Positions 11,301 through 20,788 of a stretch of DNA of 64,000 bases are shown piece by piece. Position numbers and translations under genes: made by a program. How positions within the stretch are numbered: position 1 is the stretch's first letter; the number at the start of each line of letters is the position of its first letter. The DNA lies in NCBI GenBank assembly GCA_047967505.1, contig CM106540.1; one strand, given 5' to 3'. The DNA comes from Dipteris shenzhenensis (taxonomy: Eukaryota > Polypodiophyta > Polypodiopsida > Gleicheniales). The notes under the pieces were generated by a model. That model worked only from the letters and a program-made list of their open reading frames with translations, did no database searches and was not told the DNA's origin.

Positions 11301-14300
11301 GCATTTGTAGCATCCAAATACCATGTGGTGAATCAATTACTTCAATCCCAAGGAAGTATCTAAGTATTCTTCTCACCACATCAAGGTGACTCTTGCAAGG
11401 CTTTTGCATAAAATTGACCCACCACACCCAAGGCATAACTCAACTCAGGTCTAGTGATGGTAAGATATATGAGACTCCCAACCATCTTCCGAAACATTGT
11501 CACATCTTGCGAGTAGTACCCATCATCAACCATCTTAGCATTTTGCTCAAGTGGTGTTTCAATCGGTTTACATGCTGTCATACCATATTTTTTCAGCAAG
11601 TCCAAAGCATATTGCCTTTGTAGCATCCAAATACCATGTGGTGAATCAATTACTTCAATCCCAAGGAAGCATCTTAGTTGTCCAAGATCCTTCATGTCAA
11701 ATTCGATTGACAATGTCTCCTTAGTTGCTGTAATTTCTGCATCAAGACTCCCCGTGATGATTAAATCATCCACATATATGATCACAATCACCATTTTTGC
11801 TCCCTCTTGCTTCACATATAGTGAGCTATCAACTTTAGATTACTTGAAGTGCATATTCAGCAAGGTCTTATTCATTCTCTCGCACCAAGCTCTTGGAACT
11901 TGCTTCAGCTTATACAAGGCTTTCCTTAACTTGCACACATGCATGGGATATTTGGGATGTATGTACCCCTCGGGCTGATGCATATAAACCTCCTCATGAA
12001 GTGTACCATTCAAAAAAGCACTTTCGACATCCATTTGATGTAGCTTCCATCTATGCATGCTTGCCAAAGCAATCACGGTCTGTATGGTGGTCATCTTTGC
12101 CACCAAACTGAATGTTTCATCATAGTCCAACCCATATGTTTGGGCATACCCTTTTGCCACTAACCTTACCTTGTATCTGTCCACACTTCCATCCGATTTG
12201 CACTTCACTTTATAAACCCAATTGCATCCAATAGCTTTCTTTTCTTTTCGGAGTTTGACAAGAGTCCAAGTGTTCTTCTTATCCAAGGCATCCATTTATT
12301 GATCCATGGCACCCCTCCAATCTGAATTTTTTACAGCCTCTTCAAAATTGTAGGCTCAACATGTTGCACTTTGAAGGGCCATCATAACACGAGGAAAGTG
12401 TTGATAGTGTGAACCCATGGAGTGGTAGATTGAGGGGGAGCAAGCATGTGGACAAAGGCAAGCAAAAAGTTGAAGTGGAAGAAAGTATCGAGGATGCAAG
12501 TAGTGATGGAGGGAGTGATTTTAGCTTGTAAAGACTCAAGAGATTAAGCATGCTTCAAAGTATGTTCCACTGCATGCTAGAATGCCAATGGCAAGTACAC
12601 AGCCCCTAAGAAGATCAAAAAGGGTGAGACATCTCATGGATAGATTGACTTACAATGTATATATGAGGATGTACTACGAGGTTCTAGCTTGCTGTAATTT
12701 CATCTTTTCCCCCTTAGACATACGTTCATTCTCTACAACAATTGGTTTGGGCTGATACCATGCTTCAAGCTCACTAAACTTCACATCCCCACTTTCATAT
12801 ACTTGTCTAGTGATGGGATCATAGTATTTATATCCCTTTCTCTCAACAGGATATCCCAAAAACACATTTTATAGCCCTTGGCTCCAACTTCTTCCTTATC
12901 TCACTTTGCACATGCACATAACAAATGCAGCCAAACACCCAAGGTTGGATTGTACCCATAAAGCTTTTCAAAAGGTGTCAATCCATGTATGACATCCGTT
13001 GGTGTTCTATTTATGATATACACGGCGGTATGCACTGCTTCAACCCAAAAAATCAATGACATACTCATCTCATCCATCACGGCTCTAGCCATGTCACCAA
13101 TCACCCTATTCTTTCTTTCTGCAACGGAGTTTTATTGAGAAGTGTATCTACAAGTGATCCATCTCTTAATGCTTTGACCATATAGAAACTCATCAAATTC
13201 ATAGGGCATATATTCTCCACCATTGTCCGTATGAAAGCAGTTGATATAACACTCAAGCTCCTTTTCTATCATTCTTTTAAATTGGCAAAACACTTGAAAG
13301 GCATCACGTTTGACTTTCAAAAAAAAGACCCATGTCATCCAGCTGTAATCATCTATAAAAGCGATATAATATCTTGCTCCCCGAGTGTTGCATGATCTGT
13401 TGGTCTCCAAATATCTGAATGAACTATTTCCAAAGGGTACTTGCTCATTCTCCCCCTCTTTGGAAATGGCAATCTTGTTTGTTTTGCAAATTGACATACA
13501 AATGGCCAAATATGAGCAACTCTCTCACCAATTCTTTGGTTTGCATCTCCTTCAAGTGTCTATAATTAATGTGCCCAAGTCTTTTGTGCCAAAGTTCAGC
13601 CCCTTGATCTTGTTTGGGAGCATTATTGGCATACATACCTTGCTGTAAATAGGGCTTTCCTACATCAAATGTAAACAATCTTCCAATCTTGCCCAATTTG
13701 CCATTACGAAACTCCTCTACAAAGCATCCAAACCTAATAAAGCACACTTGATAGTGTTCATCCATCTGCTAAAGGTTTCTCTTAACCAAAAGTTCCATTT
13801 TTGACAATATGAAAAAGTGCTTTGAAGTTTTGTAGGACTTATTATTTGACTGATGTATAAGAAACGTCCTTTGAATAAATTTAGATAAAATGCAAATTGA
13901 GCTTAATCTATGTGTCGCTTTCTTAGCCCTATGCCACACCTTCTGTCCCGCTGGGGAAACAAGACTCTCATAGTAGGTGATCTCTAAGGAAAAGGGAGGT
14001 AGAAGGTCAGACCCTGGTGGAACTTACGTTGTATACAATGGCCAGTGTTCCATGTACTACCATTCATAACAATTTAAGACAGCCTGCTGGCAGAATACCA
14101 GCAGGATACCAATCTCCTGATCTTTTGCTGGAATATTGCAGCAAGTGGTCCAATTAAAGTGGTTTGCATAAGACCTAGTATCCCCATTTCAGGTTTGCCG
14201 TTCCGAGGCAGAAAGTCTATATAGCAAGGCGTTCCAGCTATAGCAGGCTTCAAACCGTTTATTGTGCATTGGAATCAATCCATTTATTTGCAAATTCTCT

Positions 14301-15067
14301 CAAATATTGAATTCTATCAATGCCTTGCCTTTAAAGTTGCAGGGATAGAGATACCATCCACACTACACTTAGGATCCAACAAATCATCATACCTGAGACG
14401 ACATAAGGTCGTCCCACATGTGCATTGCTCGTCTTGCACAAATACTTGGAAGTTGGCAGCTTTCTTTCAAGATCATCCACCTTGATCCACACAGTTGTTC
14501 TATACAAACCAGCTGATAGGTAGAATGCCCTCTAGAGAGACTTCTCGATTCAACTATTCTACGAGTCATATGAGCACGAATGACTGTGAACTTTCTTGTA
14601 TGAAGCTTATTACTGTGGAAGCCAAAATGATTATATGTTGGGCAAATTAATACCACTATTTTTTCCTGAAGACCGAAAGGTACACATGCATTTCCATTTT
14701 TGCTGATAAGTATACTTAAGATGATTATAACTTCAGATTGGTTAATTGTGGCTGCAGCTACAACCAATCCAGACTTCATTTTGTCGCAAGAATATACCTG
14801 CAATCCTTGCGCTGTCAACAGGTGAATCTCGATTCGCGTACATTTCCTACGGAAAGAGAACAGCGGAATTCATTAAGTCTGAATCGCAAAAAGCTAACGG
14901 GTAACAGATGGAAGGCAGAAACAGCAGCACAGAGACAGAGAGACACAGAAAGAGAGAGAATACGCTATGATGAGATTCAACTCCTGTGCGCCCGTAAAAT
15001 TGCCAACACAGGAATGGGTAACATTCGTGGGCTTATGCGCTGTGACGACGTAATTCCAAATGCTCAT
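5210..15067 (-). CDS. DDB1: DDB1 gene, exons 1-4 (5' part of gene), with TE-filled introns
   Basis: Four minus-strand exons, 14964-15067, 14798-14846, 5442-5501 and 5210-5301, join in frame through canonical GT-AG introns and encode about 101 residues starting [20 protein letters not shown]. This matches the N-terminus of plant DNA damage-binding protein 1: the blocks [36 protein letters not shown] and [20 protein letters not shown] are diagnostic. DDB1 is a nuclear adaptor of about 1090 residues that links CUL4-RBX1 to DCAF/WD40 substrate receptors in ubiquitination, nucleotide excision repair and light signalling. Only the start of its first beta-propeller lies here. Exon lengths are 104, 49, 60 and 92 bp, with no stops or frameshifts. 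Intron 2 is 9296 bp and packed with retrotransposons; introns 1 and 3 are 117 and 140 bp. Exon 5 (expected to encode the GDVSDRIGRP block) was not found to the left, so intron 4 exceeds 5.2 kb or the gene is truncated. Confidence 0.92.
5442..5501 (-). CDS. DDB1: DDB1 exon 3
   Basis: Acceptor AATGTGCAG and donor GTGAGTG bracket exactly 60 bp that encode [20 protein letters not shown] in phase 0. This is the highly conserved DDB1 segment directly after the exon 2 residues. The exon is separated from exon 2 by the retrotransposon-filled intron. Confidence 0.93.
5502..6884 (-). other. DDB1 intron 2, left part; unrecognised
   Basis: AT-rich intronic DNA. Two short minus-strand open stretches (5870-6112 and 6466-6672; the first contains [20 protein letters not shown]) have protein-like composition but match no family I recognise, and may be fragments of an old element. 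No splice-bounded DDB1 exon is seen here. Confidence 0.4.
6885..8365 (-). repeat. Head-to-tail array of five partial copia-type LTRs
   Basis: Minus-strand LTR starts TGTTGGGAATAG (7111), TGTTGGCATAG (7335) and TGTTGGAATAG (7747) each lead into AGTAGAGTCAA. Units are about 6885-7111 and 7112-7335 (related to each other), and 7336-7747, 7748-8165 and 8166-8365 (a second type, the last truncated). The second type carries a TATATATAA promoter-like box (minus strand, near 7470 and 7940) and a CTCTCTCGATT-like leader. No internal coding region separates the units, so this is LTR multiplication by unequal recombination or serial insertion. A poly-G run lies at 7052-7067. Confidence 0.6.
8500..8990 (-). 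pseudogene. Copia gag C-terminal remnant
   Basis: The minus-strand translation contains [11 protein letters not shown], a lysine/aspartate-rich stretch and [12 protein letters not shown] followed by CNARD. This is a decayed zinc knuckle of a copia gag (the His spacing is disturbed and a stop follows). It lies directly after the RNase H end of Copia-2 in the minus direction and before the LTR array, so it probably belongs to a second element that kept gag and LTR but lost pol. Confidence 0.5.
9012..9635 (-). pseudogene. Copia-2 RNase H
   Basis: Reads [60 protein letters not shown] and [20 protein letters not shown], then [13 protein letters not shown]. These are the conserved blocks of copia RNase H, including the Asp of SDADW and the Glu of STEAEY. 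It begins left of the 1511-bp insert. Confidence 0.85.
9631..9635. repeat. Target-site duplication GTAAG (left)
   Basis: Perfect match to 11147-11151 on the other side of the insert. An uninterrupted copy of this site exists at about 11461-11465 (GGTAAGATATATG). Confidence 0.85.
10373..10401. repeat. Perfect hairpin: 13-bp inverted repeat, 3-nt loop
   Basis: CTGTACGGACTGT and ACAGTCCGTACAG flank TTG. It sits in a cluster of GTCCGTAC/CTGTACGG words spanning 10305-10430. Confidence 0.85.
10700..10950. repeat. Diverged ~65-75-bp tandem repeats in the insert
   Basis: The motif CCTAACCCC...GTTGGTTTCCTAGGGGCAACTTTT recurs three to four times (near 10735, 10790, 10850 and 10905), with GACACGTGGCA between copies. 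Confidence 0.7.
11147..11151. repeat. Target-site duplication GTAAG (right)
   Basis: Perfect partner of 9631-9635. The copia RT sequence resumes immediately (CTATATGAGACTCCC, compare ATATATGAGACTCCC in the unsplit copy). Confidence 0.85.
11147..11663 (-). repeat. 313-bp tandem duplication within Copia-2 RT
   Basis: The block [17 protein letters not shown] to the YALGVV region occurs twice head to tail, about 11352-11663 and 11147-11351 plus 9525-9635, with a period of about 313 bp (for example the same site at 11321 and 11634). The downstream copy is the one later split by the 1511-bp insert. A short shared AAGTATCTAAGTATTC-type junction suggests recombination at microhomology. Confidence 0.8.
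11381..12295 (-). pseudogene. Copia-2 reverse transcriptase
   Basis: Positions 12295-11840 encode [20 protein letters not shown], then [10 protein letters not shown] (motif A) and [17 protein letters not shown]. Positions 11815-11381 encode [20 protein letters not shown] (YVDD motif C) and [14 protein letters not shown], through to [20 protein letters not shown]. One frameshift lies near 11830, and a stop precedes the first Met (QE to Q-stop at 12296). The two catalytic Asp motifs are intact. The domain order is that of a copia element whose tail is duplicated next to it. Confidence 0.85.
12674..13765 (-). pseudogene. Copia-2 integrase (with pre-integrase finger)
   Basis: The minus-strand translation shows the pre-integrase block [20 protein letters not shown], the first catalytic region [18 protein letters not shown], the second catalytic region [14 protein letters not shown] and NSVAERKN with the third acidic residue. 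It continues through [20 protein letters not shown] to the C-terminal [24 protein letters not shown] replaces the Gln before NSVAERKN (about 13135), and there are frame changes near 13500 and 12890, so the D-D-E residues survive but the protein does not. Confidence 0.85.
13831..14797. other. DDB1 intron 2, right part; unrecognised
   Basis: No domain is recognised. A small inverted repeat CCTGCTGG/CCAGCAGG lies at 14083-14105. The open stretch reading through DDB1 exon 2 into this intron on the minus strand is not a gene: the splice donor ends the coding part at 14798. Confidence 0.45.
14798..14846 (-). CDS. DDB1: DDB1 exon 2
   Basis: The acceptor CCGTAG lies just right of 14846 and the donor GTATAT just left of 14798. 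The exon completes Ala35 and encodes [16 protein letters not shown], which matches the conserved second strand region of DDB1. It ends in phase 0, as exon 3 requires, although exon 3 lies 9.3 kb away. Confidence 0.93.
14964..15067 (-). CDS. DDB1: DDB1 exon 1
   Basis: The start codon is at 15067-15065 and begins [20 protein letters not shown], continuing to NLII plus two bases of the Ala35 codon. The donor is GC|GTATTC at 14963. The length and the position of the intron after LNLII-A agree with an intact DDB1 N-terminus. No upstream in-frame Met is needed. Confidence 0.93.
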
Positions 15068-15252
15068 CTTGTTGCACGAGCCCTAGCCCGAACGGTCTGC
15101 CACGAGGCGAGGACAAGAGTTCAGGGAATTTATTTCTGGCTCACGGGTCTCGGCTAGCAAGGAGGGAACTAGCCCCCACTAGAGAGACTGTGTGTGTGTG
15201 TGTAGATGGATTTGGGAGGGAAAAGTGACTTGGTTCCTTCTCCATTAGGTCT

Positions 15253-15283
<31 letters not shown>

Positions 15284-15420
15284 CTCTCTCTCTCCTCCCC
15301 CCATTGGTGGTGGGCCAATTTTGGCACCCCACAAGTAGGCAGCTACACTCTGCACGCATGCGTGCGTGTGTGTGAGCGAGAGAGAGAGAGAGAGAGGGAG
15401 GAAGCACTAGCATATTATTA
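15068..15420 (-). promoter_or_regulatory. DDB1 5' UTR and proximal promoter region with CT/GA/GT microsatellites
   Basis: This is the sequence just upstream of the DDB1 start codon. It contains an AT-rich AAATAAAT stretch about 65 bp upstream (near 15128-15137), a (GT)n run at 15187-15203, (CT)n runs at 15252-15279 and 15283-15294 and a (GA)n run near 15382-15399. CT-rich tracts are common in plant 5' leaders and core promoters. The transcription start is not determined; the promoter role is inferred from position. Confidence 0.5.
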
Positions 15421-15699
15421 GTCTAAAAGGAATACAACAAAGCTAAAGAGCAATCCAACCTTGAAGGCTAACTTCAAAGACACTAGATTGTACCTAGTGT
15501 ACAAAAGCAAAATGCACACTTGTATACAGAAGAAATGATAAGCAATAAACAATTATCTAATGCTTGTGATAGGATTACTCCCAAAAAGATCCTTTGAGAA
15601 TCTATTAAAGAAACTCCACCGAGGCAATATTTTTTTGCTAGATACCATGGATATGATTATATTTTAAGTAAGATCTCATCATGTAGGTGCTTTGAAGAC
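15421..15699. other. Intergenic, no feature recognised
   Basis: Lies between the DDB1 promoter side and the LINE relic. No coding or repeat structure is evident. Confidence 0.4.
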
Positions 15700-17512
15700 A
15701 ATGGAAGATCAAAATGTTACTATAGATTCTTCTATGCGCAGTTGACATGGTCCTACTCTCTTCCTCAGCAGGGGTCTTAGAACGACACTTAGAGGCACAC
15801 TTCATACATTCTATGAGACACATGACTTGAAGATAAAACTTGGTAAAACCAAGGTTATTGTCTTCAATAGGTCCCAAGCAGCCATGCACAAAGAACATTT
15901 CACTTTGATGGATTGCTAATTGAGGTGGTTGTATCTTAGATGTACATTGGGGTCCTTGTGTTCTGCCCGACTTGACAATGCGATCAACCCTACAAGTTCA
16001 ACCACCAGTAGGGATGTTTCACTTGCTAGACTCAAGCGATAGTGCTTCCACTCCCACTTCCAAGATCCTCAGACCAAGACTCTTCTCTTTGGTCCTTTGA
16101 TCCGAATATATATGACAGCCTTTGCTAGGGGATAAACCTATTAGTGAGAGATTAGGTTCGACTAGAGAGACTTCATGCTCTCATGCTTTCACGAATGATC
16201 CGCAGTAAGCCTTCAATCCCACATCATATAGCTCTAACCGAGTTCAAAGCATTCCCACTACAGCTTGATGCAGCATTTTAGGCTATCAGTGATCATGTAT
16301 CTCTACCACATTAGAGAGTATGGCTCTTGTACCATAGAGCGACACAAGCTTTCGTAGTTGAATCTATCCTCGTTACTGGCATTAGCAAGAGAGGGAGACA
16401 AGATGTTGGTATGCACGTACATGGAAATGGTTTGAGAGCACATAGACTGTCCAGTACAACGTTGAGGCTCCCTTTATCCCACTGACATCACGAGGTGAGC
16501 CAAGTCATCCAAGAGGATCTCTTATAGTTACACACGTTCGAGACTTGGTTGGCACCCTACAAGCTCCCTGTGAAGCTCTGGTTTCATAGAGACCATTGCT
16601 TGCAGGTTTCAATAGAGGGCTTCATTTACCTGCCAAGATACACACCAATCCATCTCCCTGACTACTTGAGGATATTAATTGGCTAGTTCTACACCTCATT
16701 GGCTACATTGAGAGTGGATGGGCAAAGAGCATACGGGGTCAACTTTGGACCTGCGTGATCGTTAAGAGATCAAATCAGGAGCACTTCGCTGCCAAATGCC
16801 ATGTGTACTATGAGATTAGACGTCACTATCATTGCTTCTTCAAGGATGGTTGCAGACTGTTGGCTAGTCTCATGTCCTATCCATATTAGAGATGTTTGGC
16901 AGCCTTTATCCATGAGACCATCCGACACAAGGAGCATTTGCTCATGGCACATAAGGGAGATCAAGACACGTAGCCATATTCTACCCAGAGCATGATCACA
17001 CGAATTTTCCAGCCACATGGCACCCACCAGTAGGACATAGGGAGATGACAGACCTGAGGACCCGAGCCACATATACGTTAGACTTGCCTACGGGTCGAGG
17101 CACAGATCACACTAGAGGACCTTTTGTCCATGCTCATCAGATCGGAGGCATGATTGACATGAGTAAGAATGGCACTTGTTCATCACAAGGCCATAGCCAA
17201 AAGACCACAATGCATCACACACATTAATCACTATCAACAATCACGAGATTTTTGCAACGATAGTAGCCTCGCTCATTGCTGACCCCCACTTAGGCTTAAC
17301 ATTCTTGCCAGATCCCGGGAGATCATCATGCTGCCACCATCTCTCATCCTCTTCGTGAACTCAGAGAGTTTTCTCTCTATGTATCGATGTTGTTATGACT
17401 ATGAGTATGAGTTTTATTTTGTATTCATTATGTGTGTTGATGCCAGCTTACTGGCTCCAACCCCCATATCAACTTCTCATCCAGACTCTTTGGTCTTCCA
17501 AAGACTTTTAAT

Positions 17513-17515
<3 letters not shown>
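15700..17515 (+). mobile_element. LINE relic, family B, 5'-truncated
   Basis: A plus-strand non-LTR element homologous to the better preserved copy at 17575-21960. The translation begins in the RT catalytic region with the decayed motif C (CAVDMVLLSSSAG in place of YADD). It goes on with LKIKLGKTKVIVFNRSQ (compare LTVNLGKTKVMVFNTSD), the IPHHIALTEF block and, near 16760-16900, EHFAAKCHVYYEIRRHYHCF (compare EHFICRCPLYYELRGRFHCL). A final block near 17320-17430 (LPPSLILFVNSESF, YDYEYEFYF) matches the C-terminus of the second copy. Many stops are present. It ends in a (TC)n tract at 17516-17574. Confidence 0.75.

Positions 17516-17574
<59 letters not shown>
17516..17574 (+). repeat. (TC)n tract, probable 3' tail of family B LINE
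   Basis: About 29 TC units separate the end of one LINE copy from the start of the next. The second copy also ends in (CT)n, so the tract behaves like a LINE tail rather than a chance microsatellite. Confidence 0.7.
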
Positions 17575-17576
<2 letters not shown>

Positions 17577-17928
17577 GAGGGATCATACTAGAGAGCAGCC
17601 CCTCATTATCAGATTCAGAGATGCCCAGGCACGTCTAACTGCCCTCAGGAGGAGAGGGACACTCAGAGACCACCCACAGATTTCCATGGACGAGGATCTG
17701 ACTCAGATACAGGTTGAGGAGCGCAAGGCGCTCATGCCTCAAAGAGATGCAGCCCGAGCTCAGGGCAAGTGGGCAGTGATCAGGGATGGCAGACTCATCA
17801 CAGGCACCTTGAGGCGTGCTCCCACAGTGCTTAGAGATGGCAGACCAGCAGATATAGCCCCACCTCCACCTCCTGCTTCGATCGCTTTGACGGGACAGGG
17901 CCCATGGGACACACCACCCGTCAGATAG
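17575..17928 (+). pseudogene. Family B LINE ORF1 C-terminal fragment
   Basis: Reads PLIIRFRDAQARLTALRRRG, then TLRDHPQISMDEDLTQIQVE and KALMPQRDAARAQGKWAVIR. The pattern of an RNA-binding beta fold followed by a basic helix resembles the C-terminal half of L1-type ORF1 proteins, which coat the element RNA. The N-terminal part is missing because of 5' truncation at the (TC)n tract. It ends at a stop at 17926-17928, just before the endonuclease. Confidence 0.6.
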
Positions 17929-17934
17929 TCTACG

Positions 17935-19253
17935 CATCGCTGTATGGAACTGCAATGGTTCTTTTACAGCACAACCAGGCAATCTACGGGGGGCATTCTT
18001 TGGGAGAGATATCATCTTTTTCACGAAGACACGCGAAAGTCCAAAGAGACCTTTGCCACGAGTGACAGGGTATACATGGAGATCTGCCTTCAGGCAGCAC
18101 ACTCGGACATTTGGAGTGAGAGGATCTGGAGGAGTGGCCATTTTGTACAGAGAGCATCTCGATCGGATCATCACAGTGGAGAGAGCGGATTCACATGCCC
18201 GATTCTTGTGGGTACGCATCCGCCGCAGAGCCCCTCAGCGAGATCTTTTTATGCTACTTCCCCCTGGCGCAGTCGATCTATTCTTCCACTGGACCAGGCC
18301 AGTCCATATTTGAGGATCTCTCAGCGGACATTGCAGATTTTTCACATCGCGGAGAAGTCATCCTTTTAGGAGACTTCAACGCGAGGACCTCAGACAAACA
18401 GGCCCTCACTTATGACTTCATGGAGGATCCGGTCATACTCCCAACATTTCACGATGATAGCCTCCGTCGGACTTCATCAGACTGCACAGTACAGCCCACA
18501 GATCAGGGACGTCAGTTACTGGAGCTCCTCACCTCGCATAGTATGGTCATTTATAACGGCTTGTCCAGGTGGCCATAGTCTTCCATGCCTACATTCTCTT
18601 CTGCTTCTGGGCGTGGTACTAGCGTGATCGACTACATCATAGGTCCCCCGACTCTAGTCCCTTCCATCCATAGCCTTACTGTTAGCCCCTTCATGCCCTC
18701 TGCCGACCATGCACTCATCCACTTTACTTTGACTCATGTCTCCCATGACCCACCCCCCCCTCGTTATCATGACTGCCAACCCTATTATGAGGTTCATTTC
18801 GACCACCAGTTCGATGATGTATATAGCCAGAACCTCAGCCACCTACTCCGTCCTCATCTATTAGATGCTCTACCATCCACGCAGGACCGGTGGGAACTTG
18901 TACATACTTCACTCGTTTCTGTCACTCACATGTCGTTCCTTGCCACATGTCATTCGTCTAGTCCCCCACCGGTTGGTCTTGTTCCTTGCAATGGTTGGTA
19001 TGACGAGGAGTGTAAGGAACTCCGCAGGAAACATCACCTTGAGACCAAGGAGAAGTCTCCCCTCCTTGCCGAAACCAAGAGAGACTACAAGTGGTTGGTT
19101 AGGTGCAAGAAACGCCAATTTCTAGCCCGGAATGAGGAGGAGCTGAGAAGCTTGCTTTTCAGCTGTGACTCCAAGGAATTCTGGAGAAAATTCCTCCGCT
19201 CGAAGTCTCAGAGCCCCCTCACAGATCCACGTGTCTGGTCTGCATACACTTAA
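17935..19253 (+). pseudogene. Family B LINE endonuclease and linker (frameshifted)
   Basis: The EN begins IAVWNCNG and DIIFFTKTRESP in one frame (to 18313). It continues in another frame (from about 18195) with GEVILLGDFNARTSD, an amber stop at 18576-18578, then SVIDYIIGPP and SADHALIHFTL. GDFN, DY and SDH/ADH are hallmark APE-type endonuclease motifs for target-primed reverse transcription. The usual catalytic Glu of the TET motif is Lys here (TKT). A linker with WYDEECKELRRKHHLETKEK and KRDYKWLVRCKKRQF follows and ends at TAA 19251-19253. Confidence 0.8.
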
Positions 19254-19396
19254 GCTCTATACGATGTTCCAGATCAACCAGCCATCGATTTATCCCATTC
19301 CCCTAGGCCAGCTTCATCTAGTCTCTTCACACCAGAGAGAGTGTCCGTGCAGCAGTCCACCAATCGAAGAACGGGAGAGCTAAGGATCATGATGGA

Positions 19397-20665
19397 TTGC
19401 AAGCGGAGTATGTAATCCATGGGATTGATGCCTTAGATTTTGTTCTTTCCCATCTCTTCAATGAGTCTGTTTGTACAGACCTACCACAGTCCTGGTTAGG
19501 CAATACCATAGTACCTATCCACAAGTCGGGGGACCCTATGGAGCCGTCGAATTACAGGACCATCATGATTGGCCACGTTATGGCCAAGATCTATGCATCA
19601 GTTTTGAAAAGCCGTATAAATGACCATGCCGAGATGACAGGACTCAGAGCCAGAGGGCAGGTTGGATTTCGCAAGGATCATTCGACACTTGACCACATCC
19701 TCACACTCAGGGCACTGGTAGAGGAGGCGAAGTCACAAAGGCAACGGCTTTATTGTTGCTTCGTGGACTTCAGGAAGGCATTTGACACAGTTCCGCGATT
19801 CAGATTGTTTCAAAGGATTCGCCAGATGGGCTTCAGTGGAGAGATACAGTGGGCTATCATGGCTTTGTATGAGAGGGTCACTGGTCGGGTTCGGACACGT
19901 GAGGGGCTCTCAGAGGAGGTATGCAGCACGATTGGGGTGAAGCAGGGTTGCCCGCTCTCTCCTACTCTCTTTGGATTATATATTGATGAGCTAGAGATGT
20001 TTGTACAGATGACAGGCGGTGTGGGCTCTACTCTCTCAGAATCCTCCATTCCTATCCTCCTGTATGCGGACGATGTGGTTCTCATTTCCTCTACTGCTCA
20101 AGGCCTCCAGGCACATATTGAGGCACTCCACAGGTTTTGCCAGGACAAGGGGTTGACCGTAAACCTTGGCAAGACCAAGGTTATGGTTTTCAACACCTCC
20201 GATCGTATTTACAGCACGGATAAGTTTTGCTTCACTTATGACGGACAGCCCATTGAGCTTGTTAGAGAGTACACTTATTTGGGGGCAGTTTTTAGGGGAC
20301 CGGTCTTCACCATGACATATGCAGCACGAGATAGGATTAGTAAAGGGTATGCTTCATTGGCTCATCTTGAGCGTCAGTGTTTTCAGTCCCACTTTCAGCA
20401 TCCCGATACGAAATCCTTGCTTTTTGATACATTGGTGAGACCAGCTACGATGTATGCAGCTCCTTTCTGGGCAGGGGACCTCGGCGCTGCAGATTGGAGA
20501 CGAGTAGAGAGGTTACAGATCATCATGTTCTCTCGGCTCATTAGGGCCAAGGCTACAGTTTTGCACGAGATCATACTAGCAGAGTTTGGAGCTACTCCCC
20601 TTGCATTGGATGCAGTGTTTCAGTCGGTCATGTATTTGCACAGGGTTAGGGAGTTTGGAGACTGA
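19397..20665 (+). CDS. Family B LINE reverse transcriptase (422-residue open frame)
   Basis: A long open frame that contains the non-LTR RT blocks in order: PQSWLGNTIVPIHKSGDPME, PSNYRTIMIGHVMAKIYASV, QVGFRKDHSTLDHIL, motif A VDFRKAFDTVPR, motif B GVKQGCPLSPTLFGLYIDEL, motif C LLYADDVVLIS and motif D LGKTKVMVF. All three catalytic Asp residues (one in A, two in YADD) are present, so the domain itself looks intact. It copies element RNA at nicked target DNA. The upstream junction near 19370 is a frameshift from the linker, and the end at 20665 is a premature TGA after VREFGD. The first Met is arbitrary, since this is an internal part of ORF2. Confidence 0.88.
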   Translation: MQAEYVIHGIDALDFVLSHLFNESVCTDLPQSWLGNTIVPIHKSGDPMEPSNYRTIMIGHVMAKIYASVLKSRINDHAEMTGLRARGQVGFRKDHSTLDHILTLRALVEEAKSQRQRLYCCFVDFRKAFDTVPRFRLFQRIRQMGFSGEIQWAIMALYERVTGRVRTREGLSEEVCSTIGVKQGCPLSPTLFGLYIDELEMFVQMTGGVGSTLSESSIPILLYADDVVLISSTAQGLQAHIEALHRFCQDKGLTVNLGKTKVMVFNTSDRIYSTDKFCFTYDGQPIELVREYTYLGAVFRGPVFTMTYAARDRISKGYASLAHLERQCFQSHFQHPDTKSLLFDTLVRPATMYAAPFWAGDLGAADWRRVERLQIIMFSRLIRAKATVLHEIILAEFGATPLALDAVFQSVMYLHRVREFGD

Positions 20666-20788
20666 GCAGCAGGCTGAGCTCGGTTGCCATGGTTAGCACT
20701 TGCATCTTCTATGGAGTTGGCACGATCTGGGGCCTGATACTGCTGGTACTTCAGACTCACTAGGTGGCTCACATCTCTTGGACTAGAC

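Larger units (their letters stand above)
9000..13830 (-). mobile_element. Copia-2: Ty1/copia pol relic in DDB1 intron 2
   Basis: Minus-strand order is pre-integrase/integrase (13765-12674), linker, RT (12295-11381), a duplicated RT segment, and RNase H (9635-9012). The RT is split by a 1511-bp insert at 9636-11146. The integrase, RT and RNase H blocks are well conserved, so this is one of the younger relics, but stops replace conserved residues. Gag and bounding LTRs in the right place are not seen; the LTR array to the left may be related. The element lies antisense to nothing: it shares the transcription direction of DDB1. Confidence 0.8.

Noticed and set aside
14387-14818. A 143-residue minus-strand open frame reading from DDB1 exon 2 leftwards
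   Set aside because: The coding part ends at the splice donor at 14798; the rest is intron read-through.
17635-18219. A 194-residue minus-strand open frame
   Set aside because: It is antisense to the family B LINE ORF1 and endonuclease, whose motifs are clear on the plus strand.
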